Shown: piece by piece, positions 35,400 to 46,227 of the stretch
Layout: the number at the start of each line of letters is the position of its first letter
Numbering within the stretch: position 1 is the first letter of the stretch
DNA from: Adineta steineri
Taxonomy: Eukaryota > Rotifera > Eurotatoria > Adinetida > Adinetidae
NCBI GenBank assembly: GCA_905250115.1
Contig: CAJNOI010000170.1
Span: forward strand, 124,001 to 188,000
Direction: 5' to 3'
Length of the DNA: 64,000 nt
The notes under the pieces: generated by a model
Told to the model about the DNA's origin: nothing
Seen by the model: only the letters and a program-made list of their open reading frames with translations
The model's database searches: none
Program-made: the position numbers and the translations under genes

Positions 35400-37270
35400 A
35401 TGGCAACGGCAAAAACTAAAATATTATGTTTTGTATGTAATAAAAATAAAATAACATATCCTTGCGAAGGATGTTCAAAACACTTTTGTTTAATGGACTT
35501 AACAGAACATCGACAAAACTTAAATGAAGAATTAGGTCATATCACCAATGAATATAATGAATTAAAACAAACAATTAATGAACAAAAACAAAATCCACAA
35601 AATCATTCATCAATAAAACAAATTGATCAATTGGAAAGAAATTCAATTCAACAAATTCAACAAAAAACACAAGATTATAGAGAAATCATCATTAAGTCAT
35701 TACCAACATGTATGAATGATATTGAAATGAAATGTAAAGACTTAAATGAACAAATAAAACAATTTCATGAAACTGAATGTAATGAAATTGATTTAGAATA
35801 TTTAAGAAACGAATTGATGAAAATTACACAAGAATTAAATAATCCATCAAATATTTCTATTCAACAAAATCCACAATTATTTATTAATGATATTTCAATT
35901 CTTTTATCAAAAAGTAAGTTTTTAATAAATAATTCCTAGAAGAATAATTCTCATTTTCTAAAAATTCATGTTAAAAAACTATTAAAATAATTCAGAATAC
36001 TATTAATTTATTTATTAACTAGATCAATAGTAATAATACTATTCATGAAAATAGAAAATTCAATTTTATTTGTATGTGAAAAAAATATGAAATATGGAAT
36101 AATATTAAATTAAAGAAAAAAAGTTTCGTTAAGGACCTAAAAGATATGTTTGATTGATAAAAACAAAACTGAATTATTTTCAAATTTTTTTTCTTTTCCG
36201 AATAAAAAACCTCTAATGTTTTATGTTCTTTTTTCAGTAGAATTTCTTTTCAAAATTCAACAAAAAAAAACAAACTCAAAGTTTCATTCAAAACTAATCT
36301 TTTCTTTTTTTTCTTGGAGAAAAAACAAAATTTTCTTCTCATTGTTTTTTTCATCAAAAAGTTTTCTTTTCATGCATTTCCAGAACCCAAATTCAATAAA
36401 TGGAAACAAAATGCTATCACTGTGGCTGGTGGAAATGGAGAGGGACAACAAATGAATCAACTCGATCATCCTTCAGGAGTTTTTATTGATAAAAACAAAA
36501 ATATTTTCATTGCTGATCGTTATAATCATCGTATAGTTAAATGGAATTATAACACAAGAGAAGAACAAATCATTGCAGGTAGAAATGGGCAAGGAAATCG
36601 AATGAATCAATTGAATCAACCAACAGATATGATTGTTGACCAGCAAGGTCATTCAATCATTATTGCTGATAGGGGAAACAGACGAGTGATTCAGTGGATG
36701 AATCAAAACCAACAAATTCTCATTGATAATATTGACTGTTATGGATTGGCAATAGATAAACATGGATTTCTTTATGTTTCTGATTGGATGAAAGATGAAG
36801 TGACACGATGGAAAATGGGAGAATACAATGTAGGAATTGTAGTGGCAGGTGAAAATAGACAAGGAAATCAACTTAATCGTCCTACTTTTATCTTTGTTGA
36901 TGAAGAACAATCTGTTTATGTATCAGATCGAAACAACCATCGTGTAATGAAATGGAGAAAAGATACAAAAGAAGGAAGAATTGTGGCTGGAGGAAATGGT
37001 CAAGGAAAAAATCTCAATCAGTTATCTGATCCTGCAGGAGTCATTGTTGATGATTTGGGTCAAATCTATGTGGCAGATTATGGGAATCGTCGAGTAATGC
37101 GTTGGCGCGAAGGAAAAGAAGAAGGTGAAGTTGTTGTTGTTGGAAATGGCCAAGAAAAGCATTCAAATCAAGTGAATCGTCCCACTGGTTTATCTTTTGA
37201 TGATGAAGGAAATCTTTATGTTGCTGATTGGAAAAGTCATCGAGTTCAAAAATTTGAAATAATTTCGTGA
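35400..37270 (+). CDS. B-box-like zinc finger, coiled coil and NHL propeller protein (TRIM-NHL-like)
   Basis: Two exons (35400-35913, 36384-37270) joined in frame across a 470-bp intron give 466 residues. The N-terminus has a B-box-like finger (CFVCNKN..YPCEGC..HFC...H), then about 120 residues of Gln/Glu/Lys-rich helix predicted to coil, then six NHL blades in exon 2 (e.g. VAGGNGEGQQMNQLDHPSGV, IYVADYGNRRVMRW). There is no RING, signal peptide or membrane segment, so it is probably cytoplasmic. TRIM-NHL proteins bind RNA or proteins through the propeller. An acceptor-like TTCTTCTATAG ends 16 nt before the ATG. The NHL exon and the end of its intron are duplicated at 40560-41572. Confidence 0.85.
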
Positions 37271-38729
37271 ATGAAATTTTTTGTTAAATAAAAAATTTAG
37301 AAATAAAAATTAAAGAAAAGTCAGGTTTTATTATTGAAAATCAATGAGAAAAATAGAATAAAATTTGAAGAGAAAGAAATATTTTGACAAAAGAATGAAG
37401 AAAAATCTTTTTGGTTTTTTCATTAAAATTGAATTTAATTTGCTAATCTCGATTAAGAAATCTCAAAAAATTAATGTTAATTTCATATAGAAATCTTATA
37501 ATTATCATAAGATGTAAACGCAAGTTCTGTACTTATTTCAAAACTAAACCCATTGCTGCCCTTCTTTTTTTAATTAAAACTGTAATGCAGAGTCCTGAAG
37601 AGCATTTAAAACTTAAATAAATAATACGAGAACCCGTCGGTGAAATTAACTCAGCATTAATTTTATTAATTTTTCGAAATACACTTGACTTAATTGGTTC
37701 ATCTCTTCGTTAAGAGATAGGGTTAGTCTGTTTTCGATTAATTCACACTAACACCATCAGTATAGTTCATAATATCTTTAGATGTGTTGACGCATTAGTT
37801 TAAAAACGTTTCATAATTGATATCTATACGTATGATTGATTGCTTTCTATTCTTTTGTTATTGTTCTTTCATTCTTTGATAACTATATCATTCCTTTAAT
37901 GTTGTAGATAAAATACTCTTCGATTTACTTTACTTGAACAACTTCTTTTAGAACAGCAATCTATTAGATCTATGTAAAATCATGCGCCATCTGAAGATGA
38001 CCCTTTAGCAAGATCGAAACTAGTTGTGATAGCTATATGTTTGTAGACATTCTCAAATTTCACGATGACTTATGTTGATCTAAAAGTAATTAACACAAAT
38101 GAATGTCATCGTATTATAAAGCAATTTTCATACTAGTTCCGGTGAGATTTCTTCTTCTGCTTTTATGTATATATTCATATACTAATCAATGTGTATGAAT
38201 TACTATAAGATATTATAATTTGAGAATGACATCAATTAAAGTAATTAGCTGAAGGTAATCAAAACTAGATGTTAATATAATAGTGCACATTGTTTTATAT
38301 GTGGTTATAATAAGAATCATATTAATGAATCAACACGGAGAATGCTAGTGACTATATTTCTCCAGTTTCTTATTATTTTTCGTTAAATAGTACAATCAGA
38401 ATATGTTAAAATTGACTATACAACAAGTGTTATATGTATGTTCAATTTCTCTTGGATAAGAATAGATTCCAATCAATTCTTGTTGAGTTTTTTTGATTTT
38501 CAAATGTAAATTGTGTTTTTTGTTTTTCCTCATTTCATGATCAGTATCATATTACATGTTAAAAGATAACTTTTTAAATTGTGCTTTTGTAATTCATCGT
38601 AGTTATCATTAAATAGTCTTCTTCTTCTTCTTTGTTATAAATGAAATGTAATAGATACCTATTATAACGTAGAGAAAAAACCCAAACATGCCAATTTCGG
38701 AGTTAAAATAAAAAGATAAAGAAGGACTG
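37271..38729. other. Intergenic region
   Basis: AT-rich, about 1.5 kb. AAATAAAAAA after 37285 suits a polyadenylation signal. No gene or repeat was recognised before the TATA box at 38730. Confidence 0.45.
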
Positions 38730-38737
38730 TATATAAG
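38730..38737 (+). promoter_or_regulatory. TATA box of a relic gene
   Basis: TATATAAG about 77 nt upstream of the ATG of the broken ORF at 38807, the same spacing as at the 20361 gene. Confidence 0.45.
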
Positions 38738-38806
38738 ATGATGGTTACCATTAATTCTTTCATATTTTTTAAAACAAAGACGACATACTTATACACAATC
38801 CAAGGT

Positions 38807-38981
38807 ATGGATATTATTTCACAAGAACTAGATGAGCAGTGTTAAAATATTGAAGATCTGAACCGTGTTTGAGAGGATCATATAAATTTTATTACTCGAT
38901 TTTATTTGGATTATGACTGTCAATTATTCTACGAAGAAGTTGTTGATAAAATATTCTATAGACTTCGACCTCTTAACTAAA
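38807..38981 (+). pseudogene. Short ORF with two in-frame stops
   Basis: One frame from ATG to TAA reads MDIISQELDEQC, stop, NIEDLNRV, stop, then 35 residues with INFITRFYLDYDCQLFYEEV and IFYRLRPLN. Codon bias is kept throughout despite the stops, so this is a recently disabled small gene or exon. Family unknown. Recoding cannot be excluded but nothing suggests it. Confidence 0.5.
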
Positions 38982-39470
38982 TCAAGCATCCATTCATAGT
39001 TAGATATACCAGTGAAAGCGCAATCAAGTATCATTATTCGAAGAAAACATTTTCCAATTAAGAATTTATTTATCTGAAACTTATTTTCTTTGCACAAGAA
39101 ATGTTATGTCCTAAATGACTTATCAATTCTGAGTGCACTTACAGTTATAGTTAGTGGTACTCTTAATTTTGAGTGTAGAAAATGAAGCATATTTGTGACT
39201 TAGGTCGAAAGAATTCCTTAGTCAAATGGATGTGATCTCTATGATGATAAATGAGTCTCATAATGATAACTTCACAAATTCAGATAAGGGCAACTACATC
39301 ACACGATTTCTATAATATAATTACTGTCTTTTTAGGATAAATAAACTAACATTTTTTCTTAATTGATTTCACTTTTTCAGAACCACAATCAGCGTCACCA
39401 AGAAAAAAGTAACAACTACAGTATCATCATAGCCAACACTTGAAAATTATCTAAACCTAATTACTAAAAC

Positions 39471-41572
39471 ATGGAATATAAAAAGCCTCTTATTGGTACA
39501 AACGAATCAGAAGATATAGAGATGGCTGCAGAACGAGTGACTGTATATGATGCATCACCCGAATACAAAGTAAGTAGTGTTGTTTTTAAGCGTTCTAGTT
39601 TAGTATTGAAATTAGTTTAATATTTAATAGTTTGGGTATTAATATAAGAGTGGGGTGTGGGTGCGGGATCAGTCTCGTACCTTTACTCACACCCTCTTTG
39701 TTTAATATAAAATAAATTTTAAAAATAGATAAAATATATTAAGAGATATTTATGAAAAATACTCATTCTCAAAATAATAATTTCGGAAAGAGATTTAATT
39801 TTTTTCATTATTATTCGCGAAAACATTAACAAATTGAATAAATTCAATGGTTAGTTGCGAGAACATTCAACGCTTTTTTAAGAATTCTAAATGAATAATT
39901 TTTTTTCTAATATTTAGCCTGAATCAGAGAATAAAAACAATATTAGACGATATAATCGTCCACGAACAGGATCGTAAGTATTTAATTTATTTATTCGAAA
40001 TATATCTATGATTTTAGATCTTTATTTCATCGGAAGCCAATATTGATTTTAACTATCATTGCCGTTCTTAGCCTAATAACTATTATTAGTTTTACAATAT
40101 GGGCTATTTTTATTAAAAAAATCGAAACAACAATTACCACAACTGCAAGTACAAGTGTTGTATCGACAACAAAAACAACAATGCTTGCAACGTCGACAAT
40201 AACAACAACAACTATGCTTACAACGTCGACTAGTTCTCATACAATAACAATGAATGGTAAAGTTGTGTTATAAAAGAAAAATAAGAATTGATATATTTCT
40301 TCGGCCCAAAAAATAAGCTCCACATCTAAATTCCAAATTTGTAGTTCGCTTACGCATCCATATTTACCCAATGATATTTCGAAATTAAATAGTCGTCCAT
40401 AAAAAATCAATAATCAAATACAGGACAAATCTGTTACGAAATGGGAAGTGCTATTTTCAAAATAGAATAATAGTATTTAGTAAAATCAACAAAAGACTTT
40501 TTTCCTGATAAAGTTTTTTTCAAAAGAACTTGTTTTCATTTTACAAATACAAAACTACAAACACTTTGTGATTCTTTTCAGTAATAGTTTTCTTCAAAAT
40601 TCAACAAAATATATCAAACAAAATCATCTTTTTCTTCTTTTTATCAAAATCTTTCATTTTCATCATTTTCTAGAACCAAAATGGGACAAATGGAAACAAA
40701 ATGCCATCACTGTGGCCGGTGGAAATGGAGAAGGACAAAAATTAAATCAATTTCGTCGTCCTCGCGGAATCTTTATTGATCAAAAGAAAAATATTTTCAT
40801 TGCTGATGTTGAGAATCATCGTATTGTTGAATGGAAATATAATGCAAAAGAAGGACAAATCATTGCAGGTGGAAATGGGCAAGGAAATCGAATGGACCAA
40901 TTGAGTTATCCACAAGCTGTGATTATTGATCAACAAAATCATTCGATCATCATTGCTGATTTGAGTAATAGACGAGTAATTCAATGGTTGAATCAAAATC
41001 AACAAATTCTCATTGATAATATTGCCTGTGATGGCTTGGCAATAGATAAAGATGGATTTATTTATGTTTCTGATTATAAGAAGAATGAAGTGAGACGATG
41101 GAAAATGGGAGAATATAAGAACGAAGGAATTGTAGTAGCAGGTGGAAACGGACAAGGAAATCAGCTCAATCAACTCTACGATCCTACTTATCTCTTTGTC
41201 GATAAAGATCAATCTATTTATGTTACAGATTGGGACAATTACCGTGTAATGAAATGGATAAAAGATGCAAAAGAAGGAAAAATTGTGGCTGGAGGAAATG
41301 GTCAAGGAAAAAATCTCAATCAGTTATCTGATCCTGCAGGAGTCATTGTTAATGATTTGGGTCAAATCTATGTAGCAGATAGTGGAAATGATCGAATAAT
41401 GCGTTGGTGTGAAGGAAAAGAAGAAGGTGAAATTGTTGTTGGTGGAAATGGTGAAGGAATTCAATCAAATCAATTATATAGTCCTCGTGGTTTATCTTTT
41501 GATGATGAAGGAAATCTTTATGTTGTTGATCGGGGAAATCATAGAGTTCAAAAATTTGAAATAATTTTGTGA
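39471..41572 (+). CDS. Type II membrane protein with Thr-rich stalk and NHL propeller
   Basis: Four exons (39471-39569, 39918-39973, 40018-40256, 40674-41572) give 430 residues. An acidic cytoplasmic tail of about 50 residues precedes a membrane helix (ILTIIAVLSLITIISFTIWA), then a Thr/Ser stalk likely to be O-glycosylated, then six NHL blades in exon 4 (ITVAGGNGEGQKLNQ, IYVADSGNDRIMRW). The propeller should be extracellular, opposite to the paralogous propeller at 36384-37270. Intron 1 (348 bp) contains a TGTGGG fold-back at 39647-39708. An acceptor-like CACTTTTTCAG ends at 39380, so the leader is spliced. Confidence 0.85.
39647..39708. repeat. TGTGGG fold-back element in an intron
   Basis: Left arm AAGAGTGGGGTGTGGGTGCG; right arm TACTCACACCCTCTTTG; loop about 20 nt. 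It lies wholly inside intron 1 of the NHL membrane protein. Confidence 0.7.
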
Positions 41573-42685
41573 GCGAAATTTTGATTTTGAAACAGAGAAA
41601 CGAACTTTTTTGATTGTTTTTCTTTGAAATTGACTGTAATTTGAGAACTTTGATTAACAAATTTTATCATTTTCCAACTTTATTTTATTTGATTTTGAAA
41701 CGATTTGTAATAAAAATTGAATTGAAAAATGAAAACAAATTTTATAAAAAATTTTAAAACAAACTATTAAACATTTTCATTGAGATGAAAACAAGAAAAA
41801 AAGAATTTCGAAAAAAATGAATAAATAGAATATTTGTAAATAAAATTCAAATTTGATTTCAAAGAGTTTTGATAAAAAGACAAAAAATATTTATTACCAG
41901 GTCCTAACTAATTGAAATGGATAACATGATTAAATATCATAATGAAATCAATTTCAAAATCTATTTTTTAAATATGTTTAGATTGTTTTGACAATAATAC
42001 ATTCAGCTCTTGGAAAATTTCTTTTGTTTGAAAATATTCTTTACGTGAATTATTGTAGAGATAAAAGTTTTAAATGAATTTATTGAATTATTTTTATGAG
42101 AAAATTAAAATAAAATCATTCTCAGTGATTATTCGTCAATCTAAATTTATATGGAAATTATTTTATTTTATGTTCATTAAAAATGATATATAAATTTAAT
42201 GATAACAAAAATCCATGGTTATATAGATATTATTTATTATTTGGAAATAAAAGATCATTAAATTGATTAATTACATAGGACACTGAAAAAGTTTCTTTGT
42301 CGATTCTTCTCAAAGTCTCAATTTGATTTTCAGTATTCTGTTATAACTCTTAAACACATTTAGAAATATGTCCTTTGCTGTAATCTATCATTTTTTTTAT
42401 ACTAGATGCATCGGAGTATGTAATATAGGAGGTGGGTGTGCTTATTTTATTTATCCCACACCCACACTCTCATGCTTATATATGTTGACTTTTTATAATA
42501 TGATCTTCTTGAATCTCTCAGCGTAGAAGACATAAAGGCAACTTCCTTTTCACCGAAAGAAACAATAGACTTTCACTGATAAGAACAGTCATGAATTTTA
42601 TAACCATTTGCGACATTCGATTTGCAAAAACGAAATCACGTGTAAAGCATAAAAGTATATTCTTTCTATATAATCACCATCTGAG
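41573..42685. other. Intergenic region
   Basis: AT-rich. The first 300 bp weakly resemble the 3' flank of the other NHL gene (37271-37450), in line with a duplicated 3' end. It contains one fold-back at 42428-42472. Confidence 0.45.
42428..42472. repeat. TGTGGG fold-back element
   Basis: AGGAGGTGGGTGTG on the left and CCCACACCCACACTCTCA on the right; loop about 16 nt. Confidence 0.65.
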
Positions 42686-43324
42686 TTGCATCAACAAGCA
42701 CAATCGACTGTATTATCAAGCCAACTATTCCTTGATATATTTTACATTATCATGATCAGCCTTGAGTCTTACAATAAATTAGTGGTAGTGTTCTATTCAA
42801 GGTTTGCCATGATTCTCCAGCTATTTACACTTGGATTTTTTATAGCATCATGTATCACTTGCTTCCGTCGTAAAATTATTTGGATGATAGCACTCAGTTG
42901 TTTCTTCGATTCACTTGGGGCGTCTATTGCAGCCTACACAACACGGCCTATGTCAGCAAAATCTGACGTTGCAGATTTTCTCTTCGTGCTTATTTTTATA
43001 GTACCGTTTTTTACATGCTGTCGCTTAGGCATTACTGCGAACTCACTTGATTCAAAAGAAAACTGGTATAGCCGGACGAATATCTATTATACTATTGGTC
43101 TTGTAATATATTTTATATTTAACATTCCTCTAATCTTATCAGTTATCTGGATCATTGTAGCAATTATTTTATGGCTATGGAACGCTTTTATATGGCCTTT
43201 GAAAAGCATAATATTTGGAGTACCTCAAAAGGTTTTAGTTAGCCATTTGAAAATCAATTTAACTTCTACTAATGTAACTAGTATAAGTTCTATAACAATC
43301 AATGCTACGACAACAATAATATAG
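42686..43324 (+). CDS. Multi-pass membrane protein, unknown function
   Basis: Single exon, 212 residues; the ATG at 42752 (MISLESYNK) is an alternative start. Four hydrophobic helices: about residues 42-60, 66-84, 98-113 and a long one at about 134-168. A Cys pair (CITC) sits in the first loop. The C-terminus is Ser/Thr/Asn-rich with several N-x-T/S sites (NLTST, NVTS, NATT), so the tail is probably extracellular. No known transporter or tetraspanin signature (no CCG). Confidence 0.6.
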   Translation: MHQQAQSTVLSSQLFLDIFYIIMISLESYNKLVVVFYSRFAMILQLFTLGFFIASCITCFRRKIIWMIALSCFFDSLGASIAAYTTRPMSAKSDVADFLFVLIFIVPFFTCCRLGITANSLDSKENWYSRTNIYYTIGLVIYFIFNIPLILSVIWIIVAIILWLWNAFIWPLKSIIFGVPQKVLVSHLKINLTSTNVTSISSITINATTTII

Positions 43325-44456
43325 ACACGAATAAAAACAAGTTGATGATGTAAAGCATACTGAAAATGAATAAATAACTTTATATTCTTATATATTCCCC
43401 GACTTCCACGGAAGATTTCTACATGTTGATACAGTTTGGTCTTTCTTCACTTATATTCATCTTTTTTCTGTTATAACATTTAAGGGTGAAAGTGTGACTG
43501 TTGTAAATGATGCATATCCACATCTTCACCCATTCACTCGCTCTCTTGGCAAGAATTGAAGGTACATTGCACAAGTCATGTATCTTTTTTCTATTTTTTT
43601 CTTAATAAAATAATTTTATGTATATGAATGAAATAAATTCTGAGATGAAGAAATTTCTATTTCACAGTTTGACTCAAAACATGCAATGATAAGCTATTTA
43701 CCTGAGAGCTTATTTCATTCAATACACAAAATTGTTTTATTGAGAAAAAAAGCAAAAAAAGGATTTATGGCTTTACAATACATCATAAATTCTTGTTAAG
43801 ATTGATGATGAAAAAGGTTTCTACAACGATAAATTACATCCAAAAACCTCAAACGAGCTTATCTTATGGTAATAAACGGATGACGAAGATTTATTATTCT
43901 CCATTCTCTTTTTCTACCTCGTATAGAAGTGTAGAAATATGCCACCATTACTCAGAAACATATTTCAGTTTTGAGAATATTTTTTTATACAAGTTAGTCA
44001 AGTTTTACTTGGATTAACCTGTGATTGACAAAAGTTAACACGGCAATCAGCTACACATTGAGGGTGTGGATGTGGGTGTGCGACGGTGTTGATAATCCAC
44101 TCAGTATTCACAATCATGCCTGCCCTCATTTATTGATCACAAGATCGAAGAAGTTGTATTGAGTGCTCCGAGAAAATAAGTCAACACCAACAGCAACCAA
44201 GAGAAGCCGATCATGCGACAGCAAAACAAAAATAAAATTTTCTGTTCTGATTATGAGAAATTTGATTGTCTTGCTTTTTTCGATGAGAAGCATTACACTT
44301 TGAAATAGATGATTAAATACTGACAGAATTAGAACATATGACAGCTTATGTGCGACCTTCTAATAAAGATAAAAATGGAAAAAAGAAGTTTTTCTATTGA
44401 GTTTCTTGTTAATAAAGAAAGACTTTGTCTTTATCTATTTAAAGAAGTATTTATAT
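43325..44456. other. Intergenic region with fold-back repeats
   Basis: Contains a weak TG fold-back at 43482-43545 and a clearer one at 44058-44130. The open frame at 43793-44017 lacks supporting signals. Confidence 0.4.
44058..44130. repeat. TGTGGG fold-back element
   Basis: TTGAGGGTGTGGATGTGGGT on the left; a decayed right arm (CACTCAGTATTCACA...GCCCTCATT). Confidence 0.55.
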
Positions 44457-44702
44457 CTTGAGGGTGTGGGTGGGTGGGTGTGAGTATATATTATTTCATA
44501 AACTACCCACACCCACCCACCCACACCCACCCACACCCACCCACCCACACCCACCCACACCCACACCCACACCCACACCCACACCCACACCCACACCCAC
44601 ACCCACACTCACACCCACACCCACACCCACACCCACACCCACACCCACACCCACACCCACACCCACACCCACCTTCACACACCCACACCCACACCCTCAA
44701 GA
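44457..44702. repeat. Expanded TGTGGG fold-back element
   Basis: Starts CTTGAGGGTGTGGGTGGGTG. After a 25-nt spacer the CCCACA arm is expanded to about 190 nt of near-perfect CCCACA repeats ending CACACCCTCAAGATG. This is the longest telomere-like array in the window. It lies just beyond the 3' end of the receptor at 44840 and produces spurious long ORFs on both strands. Confidence 0.9.
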
Positions 44703-44839
44703 TGGCTGAAATTTAGGGAAACGACAGGTGGGCGCTTGAAGGTTAAGCAAATAAATAACGTCTTTTGTATTTGTCAAGGCAATCAAGTTACAAAAGTTCG
44801 AATTGTTGTCAAAAAAAGTCACAAAATCGAGAAAATTGA

Positions 44840-45976
44840 TTATTGACGAATTCGTCGTTGGCAACTTCCGATCGATTCTTTAAATTTTGTCCAGTACAGT
44901 TTCGAGGGAAGGACAAATATAATGAAGACGAGCATCGATGGAGTGAATGAAATGAAATAAGCACAGAGATACAGCCACAAATTGCGAGATGCATTCACAC
45001 ATCCTGACAATAATGAAATAATGAGACGAGGCAATGATAAGAGGAGCAAAATTACAGGGCTGATCACCAGTTGTTTGTGCTCACATAACTGTTTTTGAGC
45101 ATGTTCTCTGTAGCTTTGTCCAGTTCCAGCCACTGATCGTTTTCGGGCAACTCCAAAGACGATATACAAAGCAGAGAAGATGTTGATAGTAAATGGGGCG
45201 AGGAGATGGAAAAATAGAATGACTGTATTGTAATTTTGAACGAAACGAGAATAACGGGTCACACACCAAAAGGTTTTCTCCATCATATATTCTTTTGTTT
45301 TGATTTCAAATAATTCTCGGTAAAGAGGCTCATGGATTATCGTTCCCATGATACAAAACGGTAAAACTATAATTATCCATCGAGCAATGCGTTTACTTTT
45401 CTCTTTATCGAAATTGGCTCCCTTGAACACATTCATCGCTCGTTCTACCGCTACACAGGCATTGAGCCAGGTATCTAGATATACGAAAAGTTTAAGAGTA
45501 AGGTCGATAGACACACAGCCGCCACGAAGAACAGAAAGACTAATCGATAAGTCCATTTGAGTGAGAAGTACAAACCAAAACTTGACTGTGAATATAGTGA
45601 TTGTGAGAAGAGAAGTAATCGATGATGCTAGAAGATATACACCACAGCCAATTTTTCGTAAGTCTTTACTTCGAAACGTTAAGAGAGAGAGCATACTGTT
45701 GATGAAACCCGCCACGAACATCAACATCGTCACAGCTACGCTCATTTTTACAGAAAATAATTGATCGTTCAACGTCATGTTCGGTCGAATTTTGTTGCGC
45801 AAAATGTCATCAAGAGTCATGCCGATGCTTTTATCATAAAACTGGCATACATAGCCGGTCAAACAATTGCTATGACTTTGAACTAAAAAATCATATGGAG
45901 TTTCGAGATTTTTTCTGCAGAAGTGAGATAATTGTTTTATGTATCGGCATATCCAACTCTTTGATGCAGTTTCCAT
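44840..45976 (-). CDS. Seven-transmembrane receptor, rhodopsin-like
   Basis: Single exon, 378 residues from the ATG at 45976. A Cys-containing extracellular N-terminus of about 75 residues (four Cys, one NMT glycosylation site) precedes seven helices, the first starting MSVAVTMLMFVAGFINSML. VERAMNVFKG after helix 3 stands for the DRY region, and FDKEKSKRIARW is the second cytoplasmic loop. KRSVAGTGQS... is the third loop, and helix 7 ends FISFTPSMLVFIIFVLPSKLY. Cys residues in extracellular loop 1 (GGCVSID) and loop 2 (TFWCVTRY) fit the conserved disulfide. GC content is higher than in its flanks. A CTTCTGCAG inside the N-terminal part resembles a splice acceptor, so an upstream exon is possible. 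Ligand unknown. Confidence 0.82.
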   Translation of the reverse strand: METASKSWICRYIKQLSHFCRKNLETPYDFLVQSHSNCLTGYVCQFYDKSIGMTLDDILRNKIRPNMTLNDQLFSVKMSVAVTMLMFVAGFINSMLSLLTFRSKDLRKIGCGVYLLASSITSLLTITIFTVKFWFVLLTQMDLSISLSVLRGGCVSIDLTLKLFVYLDTWLNACVAVERAMNVFKGANFDKEKSKRIARWIIIVLPFCIMGTIIHEPLYRELFEIKTKEYMMEKTFWCVTRYSRFVQNYNTVILFFHLLAPFTINIFSALYIVFGVARKRSVAGTGQSYREHAQKQLCEHKQLVISPVILLLLSLPRLIISLLSGCVNASRNLWLYLCAYFISFTPSMLVFIIFVLPSKLYWTKFKESIGSCQRRIRQ

Positions 45977-46227
45977 TAGATGCAAAAAGTCATTGAGGGA
46001 CTTCAATGATTTCGATAGTTTCCTTGTTAGTCACTGGGATTCTAGTAAAATCCCGTTTTTTGCTCATAAACAGAAACGATTATGATGGAAAACCTCGGAC
46101 AGTCTACGTATATTACGAATATTTATGCAGGAAACTAGAAGTGCACAGCTACTTTCAATGAAAAAACGAAAGTATTCTTCTCACTTCTAAGGATATTTCA
46201 GATGGTATGGCTGACTAAAACATCCTT

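Noticed and set aside
44458..44716. Long ORFs of Pro-Thr, His-Pro and Gly-Val repeats on both strands (also near 50448-50800, 51809-52049, 53509-53767)
   Set aside because: They are translations of the TGTGGG/CCCACA arrays and appear in several frames at once, with no start context or splice signals.
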